Source of the DNA: Pararhizobium sp. YC-54
Lineage (GTDB): Bacteria; Pseudomonadota; Alphaproteobacteria; Rhizobiales; Rhizobiaceae
Length of the DNA: 64,000 nt
Assembly: GCF_025847205.1 (NCBI RefSeq)
Contig: NZ_JAOYTH010000010.1
Span: 62,001-126,000 of the forward strand
Reading direction: 5' to 3'
Below, piece by piece: positions 1-7,401 of the stretch (the first letter of the stretch is position 1; every line of letters begins with the position of its first letter). Under the pieces are notes generated by a model. That model made no database searches, was not told the DNA's origin, and was given only the letters and a program-made list of their open reading frames with translations. The translations under genes and the position numbers were made by a program.

Positions 1-1
1 C

Positions 2-454
2 GAACAGGTCGCCAAAGACATGATTGCCGTGCGCATCGGCCCGGACATGCGCATGGCCGTCGTCGCCTCGACCGCCTATTTCGAACGGCATCCGCCGCCG
101 CAATCACCGCAGGATCTGACCGCGCATACATGCATCAATGTGCGCCTTCCAACCTATGGCGGTCTGTTTCCCTGGGGTCTGGAGAAGGACGGGCGCGAGG
201 TGAAGGTGCGCGGCGAAGGGCAACTCGTCTTCAATAGCCTCGCCATGCGGCTTTCCTCGGCTCTGGACGGTCTCGGCGTCGCCTACATGCCCGAAGATCA
301 GGTGCTTCCCTATCTTGCCGAAGGGCGGCTGGTGCGAGTCCTCGAAGATTGGTGCCCCTCCTTCCCCGGCTATCATCTCTATTATCCGAGCCGGCGGCAG
401 CAATCGCCTGCGCTGGCCCTATTGGCGGACGTTCTCCGGTATCGCGGCGGCTGA
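2..454 (+). CDS. LysR-type transcriptional regulator, C-terminal part (5' end outside window)
   Basis: The reading frame is open from the first bases of the window and ends at the stop at 452-454, so about 150 C-terminal residues are present. They match the distal half of a LysR substrate-binding domain: the motif VASTAYFERHPPPQSPQDL is followed by HTCINVR and by the late LDGLGVAYMPEDQVLPYLAEGRLVRVLEDW block, where the effector-binding fold usually closes with the F/YPSRR-type strand. The DNA-binding helix-turn-helix lies outside the window. The next gene is convergent and begins its 3' end at 613. LysR regulators usually control a divergent neighbour, which would lie to the left of the window, so no target can be assigned. 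Confidence 0.88.
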   Translation, partial: EQVAKDMIAVRIGPDMRMAVVASTAYFERHPPPQSPQDLTAHTCINVRLPTYGGLFPWGLEKDGREVKVRGEGQLVFNSLAMRLSSALDGLGVAYMPEDQVLPYLAEGRLVRVLEDWCPSFPGYHLYYPSRRQQSPALALLADVLRYRGG

Positions 455-612
455 CCTGCGCTTCCTCGCCTGGAGCCACCTGATGGCGCAGCAGGTCAAG
501 CAGATAGACCCGAACCAGCAGTTGTCCGCAGTCTATAGTCGGCCAGCAATTATGTTAGGCCGCTCTATTGTGTCGTGTTGGGTTCAATGACGTCAGTATG
601 CGCGATAACGTT

Positions 613-1983
613 TTACGAGGAAGGTTCGGGTGCTGAATGCTTGCCGAGCGCAAAGACCTCGACGGCGTTTCCGCGTCCGCGCACCTGGACCGCCCCAATT
701 GCGACCGCATCGGCGCAATTTGAGGAGGCGGCTTCAAAAGTAGCGCCACTGATAAGGCAATCCGTTTCGAATTCCTTGTTCAGCACCTCGAGGCGCTGCG
801 CCAGATTCACGGTATCGCCATAAAGCGTGTACGTGTGACGTTGCTCACCTCCGACGGTGCCAGAGGCTACCGGCCCTGTGGCGACACCGATGCGTAGACG
901 CAAGTGGTGGCCTTCGAATTCGCGGGTGGAAACAAGAGAAAGCAGATCGCGCGCAGTCTCGACCGCGCGCGCGGCATGGTCTTCCGCAGGAAGGGGAGCG
1001 TTGAAGGCGGCAATCAAGGCATCGCCGATATAGTTTACGACGACCCCGCCGCGCGCATCGACGATCGCCGTCGCCGCACTGAAAAAGCTATTGAGCATCG
1101 CGATCACATGCGGAGGCGGCAAGGTTTCCGTGAGACTTGTGAAGCCTTCGATATCTGCGAAGACAATGCTGGCATCGCGCTGCTGAGGCGCGAGTTCCCC
1201 TGCCTGGATGATTTGTTCGGCCACTTGCGGCGGGACATAACGCCCGAATATCCGCTGGATTCGGGTTCGCTCCGCCTCGACCGCAGCATTCGTTCGAACG
1301 ACATTGCGCGCGCGGTGGACTGCCAGCGCCGCTATGCACGTCACGAGCGAGAGGACGACCCCTTCGTTCACGCGGACTGGAATGGCGAAGAAGCTGGGAT
1401 TGAGCATGACCGCAAGCACCTCGGCGCGCGAGGGAGAAGCCGGCAGATCCCCCAGACTGACGATGTGATCCATACCCGATACGATCCAGGCGGTGGCCCC
1501 GGCGAGACCAGTCACGATGCAAAGCCCGGTCCATATCACGAGCGCCGGCGACAGCGTCAGAATGGAGGTCGCTAGGATGACATAGTAGTATTCGGTACGG
1601 CTGGAGAGAAAGACGAGGTTTTGCGGTATATCACCTCCGCTACTGAGTGGCGCGAAAGCAAGGATGGCGCTCGCCGTCACTGCATCGAAGGTGAATAGGA
1701 CAAAGCGGGCGATGCGCTCATATCGGCTGTTGGCCAGTCGCAGCGGGATCAGGCCGATTGCAGCGGTGAAGAGAACAACGCCCGCCACGTAAACGTTGTT
1801 GGGATACCCATAGAGCGCCAGGTAGAAGGAGGCGATCGCAACGAGGGCACAGGTCCGGCCGATGACGGCGAGTCGAAATCCATTGCGTTCCGCGTCAGCG
1901 AGGGCTTCTTCGGCGGAAGGTTGGCGGGGGCGACCAAAGCGAATTCGATCAACTATTTTGATACACCTCAACAGCATGGGCAT
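613..1983 (-). CDS. Membrane-anchored class III adenylate/guanylate cyclase
   Basis: The protein has 456 residues. About the first 230 carry several hydrophobic segments and form a membrane sensor region; the C-terminal 190 form a class III nucleotide cyclase domain. Metal-binding aspartates are visible in FADIEGFTSL and in YIGDALIAAF, and the transition-state Asn/Arg segment is YGDTVNLAQRLE. The position that normally holds the base-recognising lysine just before [FY]-x-G-D is asparagine here (VVNYIGD), so substrate choice or activity is uncertain. The start overlaps the end of the upstream DUF4405 gene by 35 bases, so the two are probably translated from one message. An internal ATG six bases downstream is an equally possible start. 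Confidence 0.85.
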   Translation of the reverse strand: MPMLLRCIKIVDRIRFGRPRQPSAEEALADAERNGFRLAVIGRTCALVAIASFYLALYGYPNNVYVAGVVLFTAAIGLIPLRLANSRYERIARFVLFTFDAVTASAILAFAPLSSGGDIPQNLVFLSSRTEYYYVILATSILTLSPALVIWTGLCIVTGLAGATAWIVSGMDHIVSLGDLPASPSRAEVLAVMLNPSFFAIPVRVNEGVVLSLVTCIAALAVHRARNVVRTNAAVEAERTRIQRIFGRYVPPQVAEQIIQAGELAPQQRDASIVFADIEGFTSLTETLPPPHVIAMLNSFFSAATAIVDARGGVVVNYIGDALIAAFNAPLPAEDHAARAVETARDLLSLVSTREFEGHHLRLRIGVATGPVASGTVGGEQRHTYTLYGDTVNLAQRLEVLNKEFETDCLISGATFEAASSNCADAVAIGAVQVRGRGNAVEVFALGKHSAPEPSS

Positions 1984-2656
1984 TGTTGCGTTTCCTACCT
2001 TGGACCCATTTCATCGCATAATAGGTCAGACAGATATAAAGCCCGGTGACCGCGATGCAGTGGATGAAGAAGCCGACAACGGATTCTTCAAAATTCCACC
2101 AATCCAGCGTCATCTGCATGGAAAGTTTCGTGCCGACCGCCAGCGCGAACGAACTCCAGACGCCATGAATCGCCATGAGAAGTGAGACCACGCGCAGGGC
2201 GAGCGTGCGAACGGCGTTCGGCTGCGAAATGCCGGCCAGCTTGCGCGCCACACCCATGAGCATTGGCCAGCGCAGGCCGAGATGGACGGCAACGATCACC
2301 AGCACCCAATAGGCTGCCAACGTATGGATCTGGCGTACGGTGAAACCGCCAAAGGGCGGCATGATGCCGGACAGTGCATGGGAAATGAGTACGCTCGTCA
2401 CCAGTAAGGCCAGCATCGCAGCGAGCAGCAGAAGTGTTACCGCGACGTTAAACAGGCTGCGCGCCTCGCGCCTGGCTATCGGGATCGTGCCGTACCAGCG
2501 GCGATTGAAGATATTGTGCGCGATGACCAGCAGGAGCATGGCGGTTCCGGCCAATTCATGGGCGACGTTGCCGAGCCACCAGTAGGAGAAGGCGAATAGC
2601 AATAGACCAGCGGCGATAAGATCGAAGACCAGTCGCGTGAGGAAAACAGGGCTCAA
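1949..2656 (-). CDS. DUF4405 / cytochrome b561-like membrane protein
   Basis: This 235-residue protein has about six hydrophobic segments, with histidines inside or beside them (GNVAHELAGT, VIAHNIFNR, VRQIHTLAAYW, VAVHLGLRW, MAIHGVW, FIHCIAVTG). This pattern is typical of the DUF4405 family, relatives of b-type cytochromes that bind haem between helices. The start is TTG at 2656, supported by a GGAGG box nine bases upstream; there is no better ATG. It follows the P460-like gene by 18 bases and overlaps the cyclase gene downstream. The likely role is inner-membrane electron transfer, perhaps to or from the periplasmic P460-like protein. That partnership is inferred from order only. Confidence 0.75.
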   Translation of the reverse strand: MSPVFLTRLVFDLIAAGLLLFAFSYWWLGNVAHELAGTAMLLLVIAHNIFNRRWYGTIPIARREARSLFNVAVTLLLLAAMLALLVTSVLISHALSGIMPPFGGFTVRQIHTLAAYWVLVIVAVHLGLRWPMLMGVARKLAGISQPNAVRTLALRVVSLLMAIHGVWSSFALAVGTKLSMQMTLDWWNFEESVVGFFIHCIAVTGLYICLTYYAMKWVQGRKRNNAHAVEVYQNS

Positions 2657-2674
2657 AACGTCAGACCTCCCGAC

Positions 2675-3157
2675 TTACTCGACCGGCGTGCCGTCGAAAC
2701 GGGGGATGCGATAGGCCGTATACAGGTAGTCGCTGTCTTGCTGGCCACTATGGCAGGACTGGCAGCGCGCCGTGTTCTCATCCATGTTGATCGACTTGTC
2801 CGGCCAGAACCATTGGAACTGCCAGTCGCCGGTGCGGCGGCTTTCGTCGTAGTCGGCCCCGAACCCTCCGCCCTTTTCCATGACGAAGTAGCGGTAGAGT
2901 TCGCCGTCGCGATGATCGACCAGCACGAAGTGCGTGCCCGCCGGGATCGGTTGGCTGTTCTTGACAGCTTCCATGGCCGCGGGCGTGGTCATGATGTGCT
3001 CCATCACATTGCCACGCCGGACGGTCGTGTAGTGAACCAGCGCATCGAGATCGGGAAACTGGACGCTGTTGGGCTCCGCGTGGACCTGCCAGCCGATGAG
3101 AGAGGCGGCGCTGGCGGCAAGCACGCTCAATGCGACGGGATAGGCAATTCTCTGCAT
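2675..3157 (-). CDS. Secreted cytochrome P460-family c-type haem protein
   Basis: The product is 160 residues, with a Sec signal peptide (MQRIAYPVALSVLAASAASLIG, cleavage near HAEPN) and a P460-like domain. The covalent haem site is CQSCH near the C terminus, a CXXCH motif. P460 proteins are periplasmic mono-haem enzymes or electron carriers; some oxidise hydroxylamine through a lysine cross-link, and most members of this broader family are uncharacterised. I chose the ATG at 3157 because it puts the signal peptide at the N terminus, although the frame stays open to 3289. It lies between the cupin gene and the DUF4405 cytochrome gene. Confidence 0.78.
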   Translation of the reverse strand: MQRIAYPVALSVLAASAASLIGWQVHAEPNSVQFPDLDALVHYTTVRRGNVMEHIMTTPAAMEAVKNSQPIPAGTHFVLVDHRDGELYRYFVMEKGGGFGADYDESRRTGDWQFQWFWPDKSINMDENTARCQSCHSGQQDSDYLYTAYRIPRFDGTPVE

Positions 3158-3249
3158 GGACAAGCTTGCTCCGGAATTAAAAAAATGTATTTGGGTCGGA
3201 CCGCAGGCCGCCGTGGCGGAGGCCTGCGTGGTTTCGCTCCGAGGGGCTA

Positions 3250-3711
3250 TCACCGCCCGTACTGCTCGTCCGATACCTTCTCCATCCACTCGACAGTCTT
3301 GCCGTCGAGCGCCTCGGAGAAGGCGATGTGGCTCATCCCGACCGCGGCGCTCGCGCCATGCCAGTGCTTTACGCCCGCCGGGATCCAGACGGTGTCGCCC
3401 GGCCGGATTTCCTGAACGGGGCCATCTTCGTGCTGCACAAGTCCAATGCCTGCCGTGACTATCAGAGTCTGACCAAGCGGATGCGTATGCCAGGCGGTCC
3501 TCGCCCCCGGCTCAAAGGTGACGGTTGCGCCGCTGATCCGGGCCCCACCGCTCCCCTTGAAGCGATCGTCCACGCGGACAGCGCCGGTGAAGTTTTCGGC
3601 TGGCCCTGCGGCGGACGGCTGCGAGCCTGCGCGGGTGACGACGACTTGAGAATTTGCAAAAGCTGGCATGGCGAAAAGGAAAGCGGTTACGGTTACAAGA
3701 GTGGTCTTCAT
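3250..3711 (-). CDS. Secreted single-domain cupin protein
   Basis: A 153-residue protein with an N-terminal signal peptide (cleavage probably after MPAFA) and one conserved cupin barrel. The metal-ligand motifs are visible: motif 1 as TAWHTHPLGQTLIVTAG and motif 2 ending in VKHWHGAS. The length and motif spacing match small RmlC-like cupins annotated as quercetin-dioxygenase-like. In other bacteria such genes are often beside carboxymuconolactone decarboxylase-like and alpha/beta hydrolase genes, as here. It follows the CMD gene by 54 bases and precedes the P460 gene by 92 bases. The substrate is unknown. Confidence 0.85.
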   Translation of the reverse strand: MKTTLVTVTAFLFAMPAFANSQVVVTRAGSQPSAAGPAENFTGAVRVDDRFKGSGGARISGATVTFEPGARTAWHTHPLGQTLIVTAGIGLVQHEDGPVQEIRPGDTVWIPAGVKHWHGASAAVGMSHIAFSEALDGKTVEWMEKVSDEQYGR

Positions 3712-3765
3712 ACTTGCCTCAACGGTCGGGACGGGTGATCGAGGGGATTGCGTCGAGCAACATCC

Positions 3766-4194
3766 TCACTTCTGAAAGACCTCTTTCGCGATCGCGAGAG
3801 ACGAAACAGCACTCGGCCAGCCGGAATAGAAGGCCATGTGGGTGATGACCTCGATCAATTCCTCTTCCTTCACGCCATTCTGGCGCGCGAGATTGAGATG
3901 GGAGCGAAGCTGGTCGGGCCGATTGAGCGCGATGAGCGCCGTCACTGTGACCAGGCTGCGGTCACGCTTGGAGAGACCGGGACGCTCCCAGATGTCGGCA
4001 TAGAGCACGTCATCGGTCAGTTCGGCCATCTTCGGCGCGATGTCGCCATAGAGCTGCTGCGCGCGTGACTGCTGTTTCGCCTCAGTCTGCTCCGTTGCTG
4101 CCGGCGTTTCGGATTGAGCATGGGCCATGGTGGAAATACCTCCAGACAGAAGCAGGCCGGCGGCAACGAACAGACTTGTGGTGATCTTCTTCAA
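3766..4194 (-). CDS. Secreted carboxymuconolactone decarboxylase (CMD) family protein
   Basis: The mature domain matches the CMD fold: LYGDIAPKMAELTDDVLYADIWERPGL is followed by RSLVTVTALIALNRPDQLRSHLNLARQNGV and ITHMAFYSGWPSA. There is no CXXC pair, so it is not an AhpD-type peroxidase. I place the start at the TTG at 4194 because an AAGGAG box lies eight bases upstream and the first residues then form a signal peptide (LKKITTSLFVAAGLLLSGG, cleavage near AHAQ). This gives 142 residues. The frame is open further upstream, but that region overlaps the hydrolase gene. Signal-bearing CMD proteins often sit with cupins, as here; their reaction is not established. Confidence 0.82.
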   Translation of the reverse strand: MKKITTSLFVAAGLLLSGGISTMAHAQSETPAATEQTEAKQQSRAQQLYGDIAPKMAELTDDVLYADIWERPGLSKRDRSLVTVTALIALNRPDQLRSHLNLARQNGVKEEELIEVITHMAFYSGWPSAVSSLAIAKEVFQK

Positions 4195-4295
4195 TGGATG
4201 ACTCCTTGGGATGGGAGGAGATGGCGCCGGGATGAAACCGCGACGCCACGTTATCGGGGGGGCTGAGTGCCTATCGGAAGCAATGGGGCGGCACG

Positions 4296-5408
4296 CTACG
4301 TGCGGTCGGAAGCGAGGGTCCGGGCGAAAAACGGCGTCAGCTTGCCCATCGCAGCAGCCACATATTCGGGAACCCAGTAGGTTTCGATATGCGTTGCGCC
4401 CTCGATCTTGAAGAGTTCCTTGTCCTTCGTGCCGGTGGCCTTCGGGAAAGCGTCTTCGGTCATGTACAGGCTGTCGGCCTTGCTGCCGGCGATCATCAGC
4501 AGCGGCTGGTCGATCAGCTCGATCTGATCGGTGGCGTCCCAACGCATGAGGTCCAGCAGGCTGCTCATCGTGTACTTGAAGGTCGAGTTGGGGTGCGCGT
4601 GCGTCTTCCAGTAATACTCGTAACCCTGCCGGTACATTTCAAACGGTAGCGCGGCGATCTGCTCGTCCGTCAGGTTGGCGTCACCGGCATAGAGAATCTC
4701 TCCACCGGCGATCTCCTGGGCGCGGGCGGCCGAGACCTGCCGCAGGCGCTCTTGAACGGTGCCGCGTTGCGAATCCGCAAAGCCATTGCGGCGAACCCGA
4801 CCGGAGTTGAACATGCTCAGCGTCGCGACGGACTTGAAGCGCTTGTCGGCTTTCGCGGCGGATAGCGAATACCCCCCGCCGCCGCAAATGCCGAGCAGGC
4901 CAAGACGCTCAGCATCGACACCCGCATAACCGGTGATGAAGTCCGCCATGCCGTGGATGTCCTCGATGCGGAACTGCGGCTTGTCCACGTTGCGCGGCTC
5001 GCCGCCGCTACCGCCCTGGTAGGCGGCATCCGCCGTGATCGTGATGTAACCCTGTCCCGCCAGATGCTGGGCATAGAGGCCTGCGACCTGTTCCTTGATC
5101 CCGCCGTTCGGATGCGCGACGACGATCGCGGGATATTTCCGGCTCGGATCGTAGTTCGCGGGGGTGTAAACATTGGCGACGATATCGAGGCCATGGAGCT
5201 TGTACTTGACCGGGTGGATATTGACCTTGCCCGGCTCGTTCTTCCTGATCGCACCGTCATAGACCAGGGTGAACGGGTTCTGCTTGTAATCGGCAGCGAT
5301 AGCAGTGGCAGGGGTCATTGCTGGAACTCCTAATATTGCACCTGAGAGAACAAGCGCGGAGGCTCCGAGGAACGCACGCCTTTTCGTATTGATGACATCG
5401 TCGGTCAT
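4296..5408 (-). CDS. Tat-exported alpha/beta hydrolase, dienelactone hydrolase-like
   Basis: The 370-residue product starts with a twin-arginine signal (KRRAFLGASALVLSG) from the ATG at 5408. The alpha/beta hydrolase core contains VVAHPNGG (oxyanion region), the nucleophile elbow LGICGGGGYS and a late acid/histidine region around GATHIETYW. The nucleophile elbow has cysteine rather than serine, as in dienelactone hydrolases. It belongs to the leftward run with the CMD and cupin genes and lies 52 bases after the next hydrolase gene. A role in hydrolysing an aromatic-derived lactone or ester in the periplasm is possible but not shown. Confidence 0.8.
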   Translation of the reverse strand: MTDDVINTKRRAFLGASALVLSGAILGVPAMTPATAIAADYKQNPFTLVYDGAIRKNEPGKVNIHPVKYKLHGLDIVANVYTPANYDPSRKYPAIVVAHPNGGIKEQVAGLYAQHLAGQGYITITADAAYQGGSGGEPRNVDKPQFRIEDIHGMADFITGYAGVDAERLGLLGICGGGGYSLSAAKADKRFKSVATLSMFNSGRVRRNGFADSQRGTVQERLRQVSAARAQEIAGGEILYAGDANLTDEQIAALPFEMYRQGYEYYWKTHAHPNSTFKYTMSSLLDLMRWDATDQIELIDQPLLMIAGSKADSLYMTEDAFPKATGTKDKELFKIEGATHIETYWVPEYVAAAMGKLTPFFARTLASDRT

Positions 5409-5460
5409 TTCGAACTCCGATCTTTGATCTGCAGGGAAAGGCGATGCCCGCGCAGGGGCA

Positions 5461-6531
5461 TCAATCGAGTTTCTTCTCGGTGAGGAACTGCGAGACCTGA
5501 TCCGCGATCTCGACATTGTTCAGGTCGGACATCGGGAAGTGCGTGTTGCCGCGAATTCCGACCTCGGGCAGATGCACCAGCCGGGCATCGCCACCACGCT
5601 TGTTGATCGCCTCGACCCAGAGCTTCGCCATAGCGAGCCGAACTCGCCAGTTGTCCTGTCCGCGCTCCGTGGTCGGCTCGACCGGAAAATTGTCGCCGTA
5701 ATAGATGACGATCGGGATGCGGGTGAGTTTTTCGACGTCGGCGAGCGGCGCGGCCTCGGGTTTCAGTGTGCCGGCGGCACTCGGCATCTCCTGCGGAAGT
5801 TCGCCTTCCGGGAAGATGAAGCCGCTGCCCGGTTCGAAAGCCACGATCGCCTTGACGTTTTCGCTCTTGATCGCCGTGAGCCAGCCCGGTCCGCCGCCTT
5901 GCGAATGCGTGAACAGGATGCCGGGACCGGTCTTGTCGAACAGCGCCGCCATGGCGTGCGAGATCACGCCGGCATCGTAGGGTCCGGTGTTCGGCGTGAT
6001 GGAGCGGAAGAACTGGTCCAGCGTCTCAGGCTTGCGATCGAACTGGACGTTGTCGAAGTAGTTCGGCCACTTGCCGATCCGGAACTGGTCGAAGAACAGC
6101 TGATCGTTGGGCGTGGGCTCGACCGTCGCCGCCACCGTGCTGTTGCCTGCCCTACCCCGGCGCGGCTGATCGACGAGATAGACAGGGAAACCGCGGCGCA
6201 GGAAGATGGTCTGGAAACCCTCGCGCCCGTCCGACGTTGTCTCCCAACTGCGCGCCGACTGGAACGCGCCGTGCAGCATGACAATCGGCAGTGCCTTGGG
6301 GTTCTGCGGCACCTGATAGAAGGCGTAGAGGTGGTCGCCGTGGAAGCTTTGTCCTTCGGCGCTCGGTGTATTGTTGTTGTAGGTGCCAGACGCCTTCGCC
6401 ACCGTTCCGCCGACGGCGAAGCTTCCTTGTTCTTGGATTGTCAGGGGAACCTGCTGGGCCATGGCGTCGATGGCGGCAAACATCGCCGCAGCAGCCAACA
6501 ATGATGCGACATACCGATTCCGTGTGTTCAA
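5461..6531 (-). CDS. Secreted alpha/beta hydrolase
   Basis: A 356-residue exported hydrolase. The oxyanion motif is MLHGAFQSARSWE, the nucleophile elbow is THSQGGGPG with the catalytic serine, and the C-terminal histidine lies in GNTHFPMSD. The best start is the TTG at 6531: GAGAAGGA precedes it at normal spacing, and the signal peptide (NTRNRYVASLLAAAAMFAA, cleavage near AMAQ) then lies at the N terminus. An ATG at 6591 is possible but would add 20 residues in front of the signal. It is the first gene of the leftward run, so the promoter should lie in 6532-6894. Substrate unknown. Confidence 0.8.
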   Translation of the reverse strand: MNTRNRYVASLLAAAAMFAAIDAMAQQVPLTIQEQGSFAVGGTVAKASGTYNNNTPSAEGQSFHGDHLYAFYQVPQNPKALPIVMLHGAFQSARSWETTSDGREGFQTIFLRRGFPVYLVDQPRRGRAGNSTVAATVEPTPNDQLFFDQFRIGKWPNYFDNVQFDRKPETLDQFFRSITPNTGPYDAGVISHAMAALFDKTGPGILFTHSQGGGPGWLTAIKSENVKAIVAFEPGSGFIFPEGELPQEMPSAAGTLKPEAAPLADVEKLTRIPIVIYYGDNFPVEPTTERGQDNWRVRLAMAKLWVEAINKRGGDARLVHLPEVGIRGNTHFPMSDLNNVEIADQVSQFLTEKKLD

Positions 6532-6894
6532 GGCACCTATCCTTCTCAACTTGCAGCCGTTCAGAAAAAGATAGAGCCAATCGCATTCCATGATTAGGTA
6601 TCAATATCCGGATGCGCCTTGAAGGGCAGCTTCATAATACCTTGCACACACAATGCAGCGCGGAGGAGATGAATCGCGGCGTAGCCTCAGAGGATGAGGA
6701 AGTCCCCCTGCGCCAGATTGATGTGCAGGAGCTGCGCTCCACCCCCATTGACTGCCGATTCGGCAACATTCCGTATCAATGCGACCTAATATCGGACATT
6801 TTTGGAAATAATTGTCATATGCGGCTGAAATATTCTTGACATATTTCCGTTTCGGAAATTTACTCTCCTCATTCAAGCCGATAGGGAACCGGTA
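6532..6894. promoter_or_regulatory. Divergent promoter region with Lrp-type operator
   Basis: This 363-base gap separates the leftward hydrolase run from the rightward Lrp operon and holds no gene. For the rightward operon, TTGACA at 6836-6841 and TTTACT at 6859-6864 are 17 bases apart. Between them is a perfect inverted repeat, ATTTCCG-TTT-CGGAAAT, at 6843-6859. A protein bound there would block RNA polymerase, which suits autorepression by the Lrp-type regulator encoded immediately downstream. A related half-site (TTTTTGGAAAT) lies at about 6799-6809. No clear promoter for the leftward genes was picked out. Confidence 0.55.
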
Positions 6895-7398
6895 ATGACG
6901 CAGCGCTACCTTCTTGACGATCTGGACCGCGAAATCATCGGCTATCTCTCCGAAGACGGGCGCCTTTCGGCGGCCGAGATTTCAGGCCGCATCGGCAGCG
7001 TGTCGGAGCGCACGATCCGCAATCGCATCGCCGGGCTGCTGCAGGCCAAGATGATCGTGATCGGCGCCATTCCCGATCCGGTGGCGCTTGGACGCGACGT
7101 TCAGGTCGAGCTGCTCATCGAGGTCGAGCCGGGCCGGCTGGAAGAAGCCGCCATCCTGCTCGCCGAATATGACGAGATCGGCTACCTCGCCGCCACCAGC
7201 GGCACGGCCAATCTCAGCGCCTCGCTCTTCGTCGCCGACCACGCGGCGCTTCTCGAATTCATCGATCAGGAACTGGGCAAGCTGCCCGGCGTCAAGCGCG
7301 TGACGAGTTCGGTCGTCCTGCGGCTCTACAAGGTTTTCGGCACGAGGACGACCGCCATCAGCCGCGGGACGGACCTCGGCGGCAAGAAGAAAGGATAA
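6895..7398 (+). CDS. Lrp/AsnC family transcriptional regulator
   Basis: A 167-residue protein of typical Lrp/AsnC size. The N-terminal winged helix-turn-helix spans about residues 5-60 (DLDREIIGYLSEDGRLSAAEI, then SERTIRNRIAGLLQ). The C-terminal RAM domain contains the TSGTANLSASLFVADHAALLEFIDQEL segment where such regulators bind amino acids or related small ligands. It is the first gene of the operon and lies three bases before the hydantoinase-like gene, so it probably senses the operon's substrate. The palindrome inside its own promoter supports autoregulation. Confidence 0.9.
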   Translation: MTQRYLLDDLDREIIGYLSEDGRLSAAEISGRIGSVSERTIRNRIAGLLQAKMIVIGAIPDPVALGRDVQVELLIEVEPGRLEEAAILLAEYDEIGYLAATSGTANLSASLFVADHAALLEFIDQELGKLPGVKRVTSSVVLRLYKVFGTRTTAISRGTDLGGKKKG

Positions 7399-7401
7399 CC
7401 C

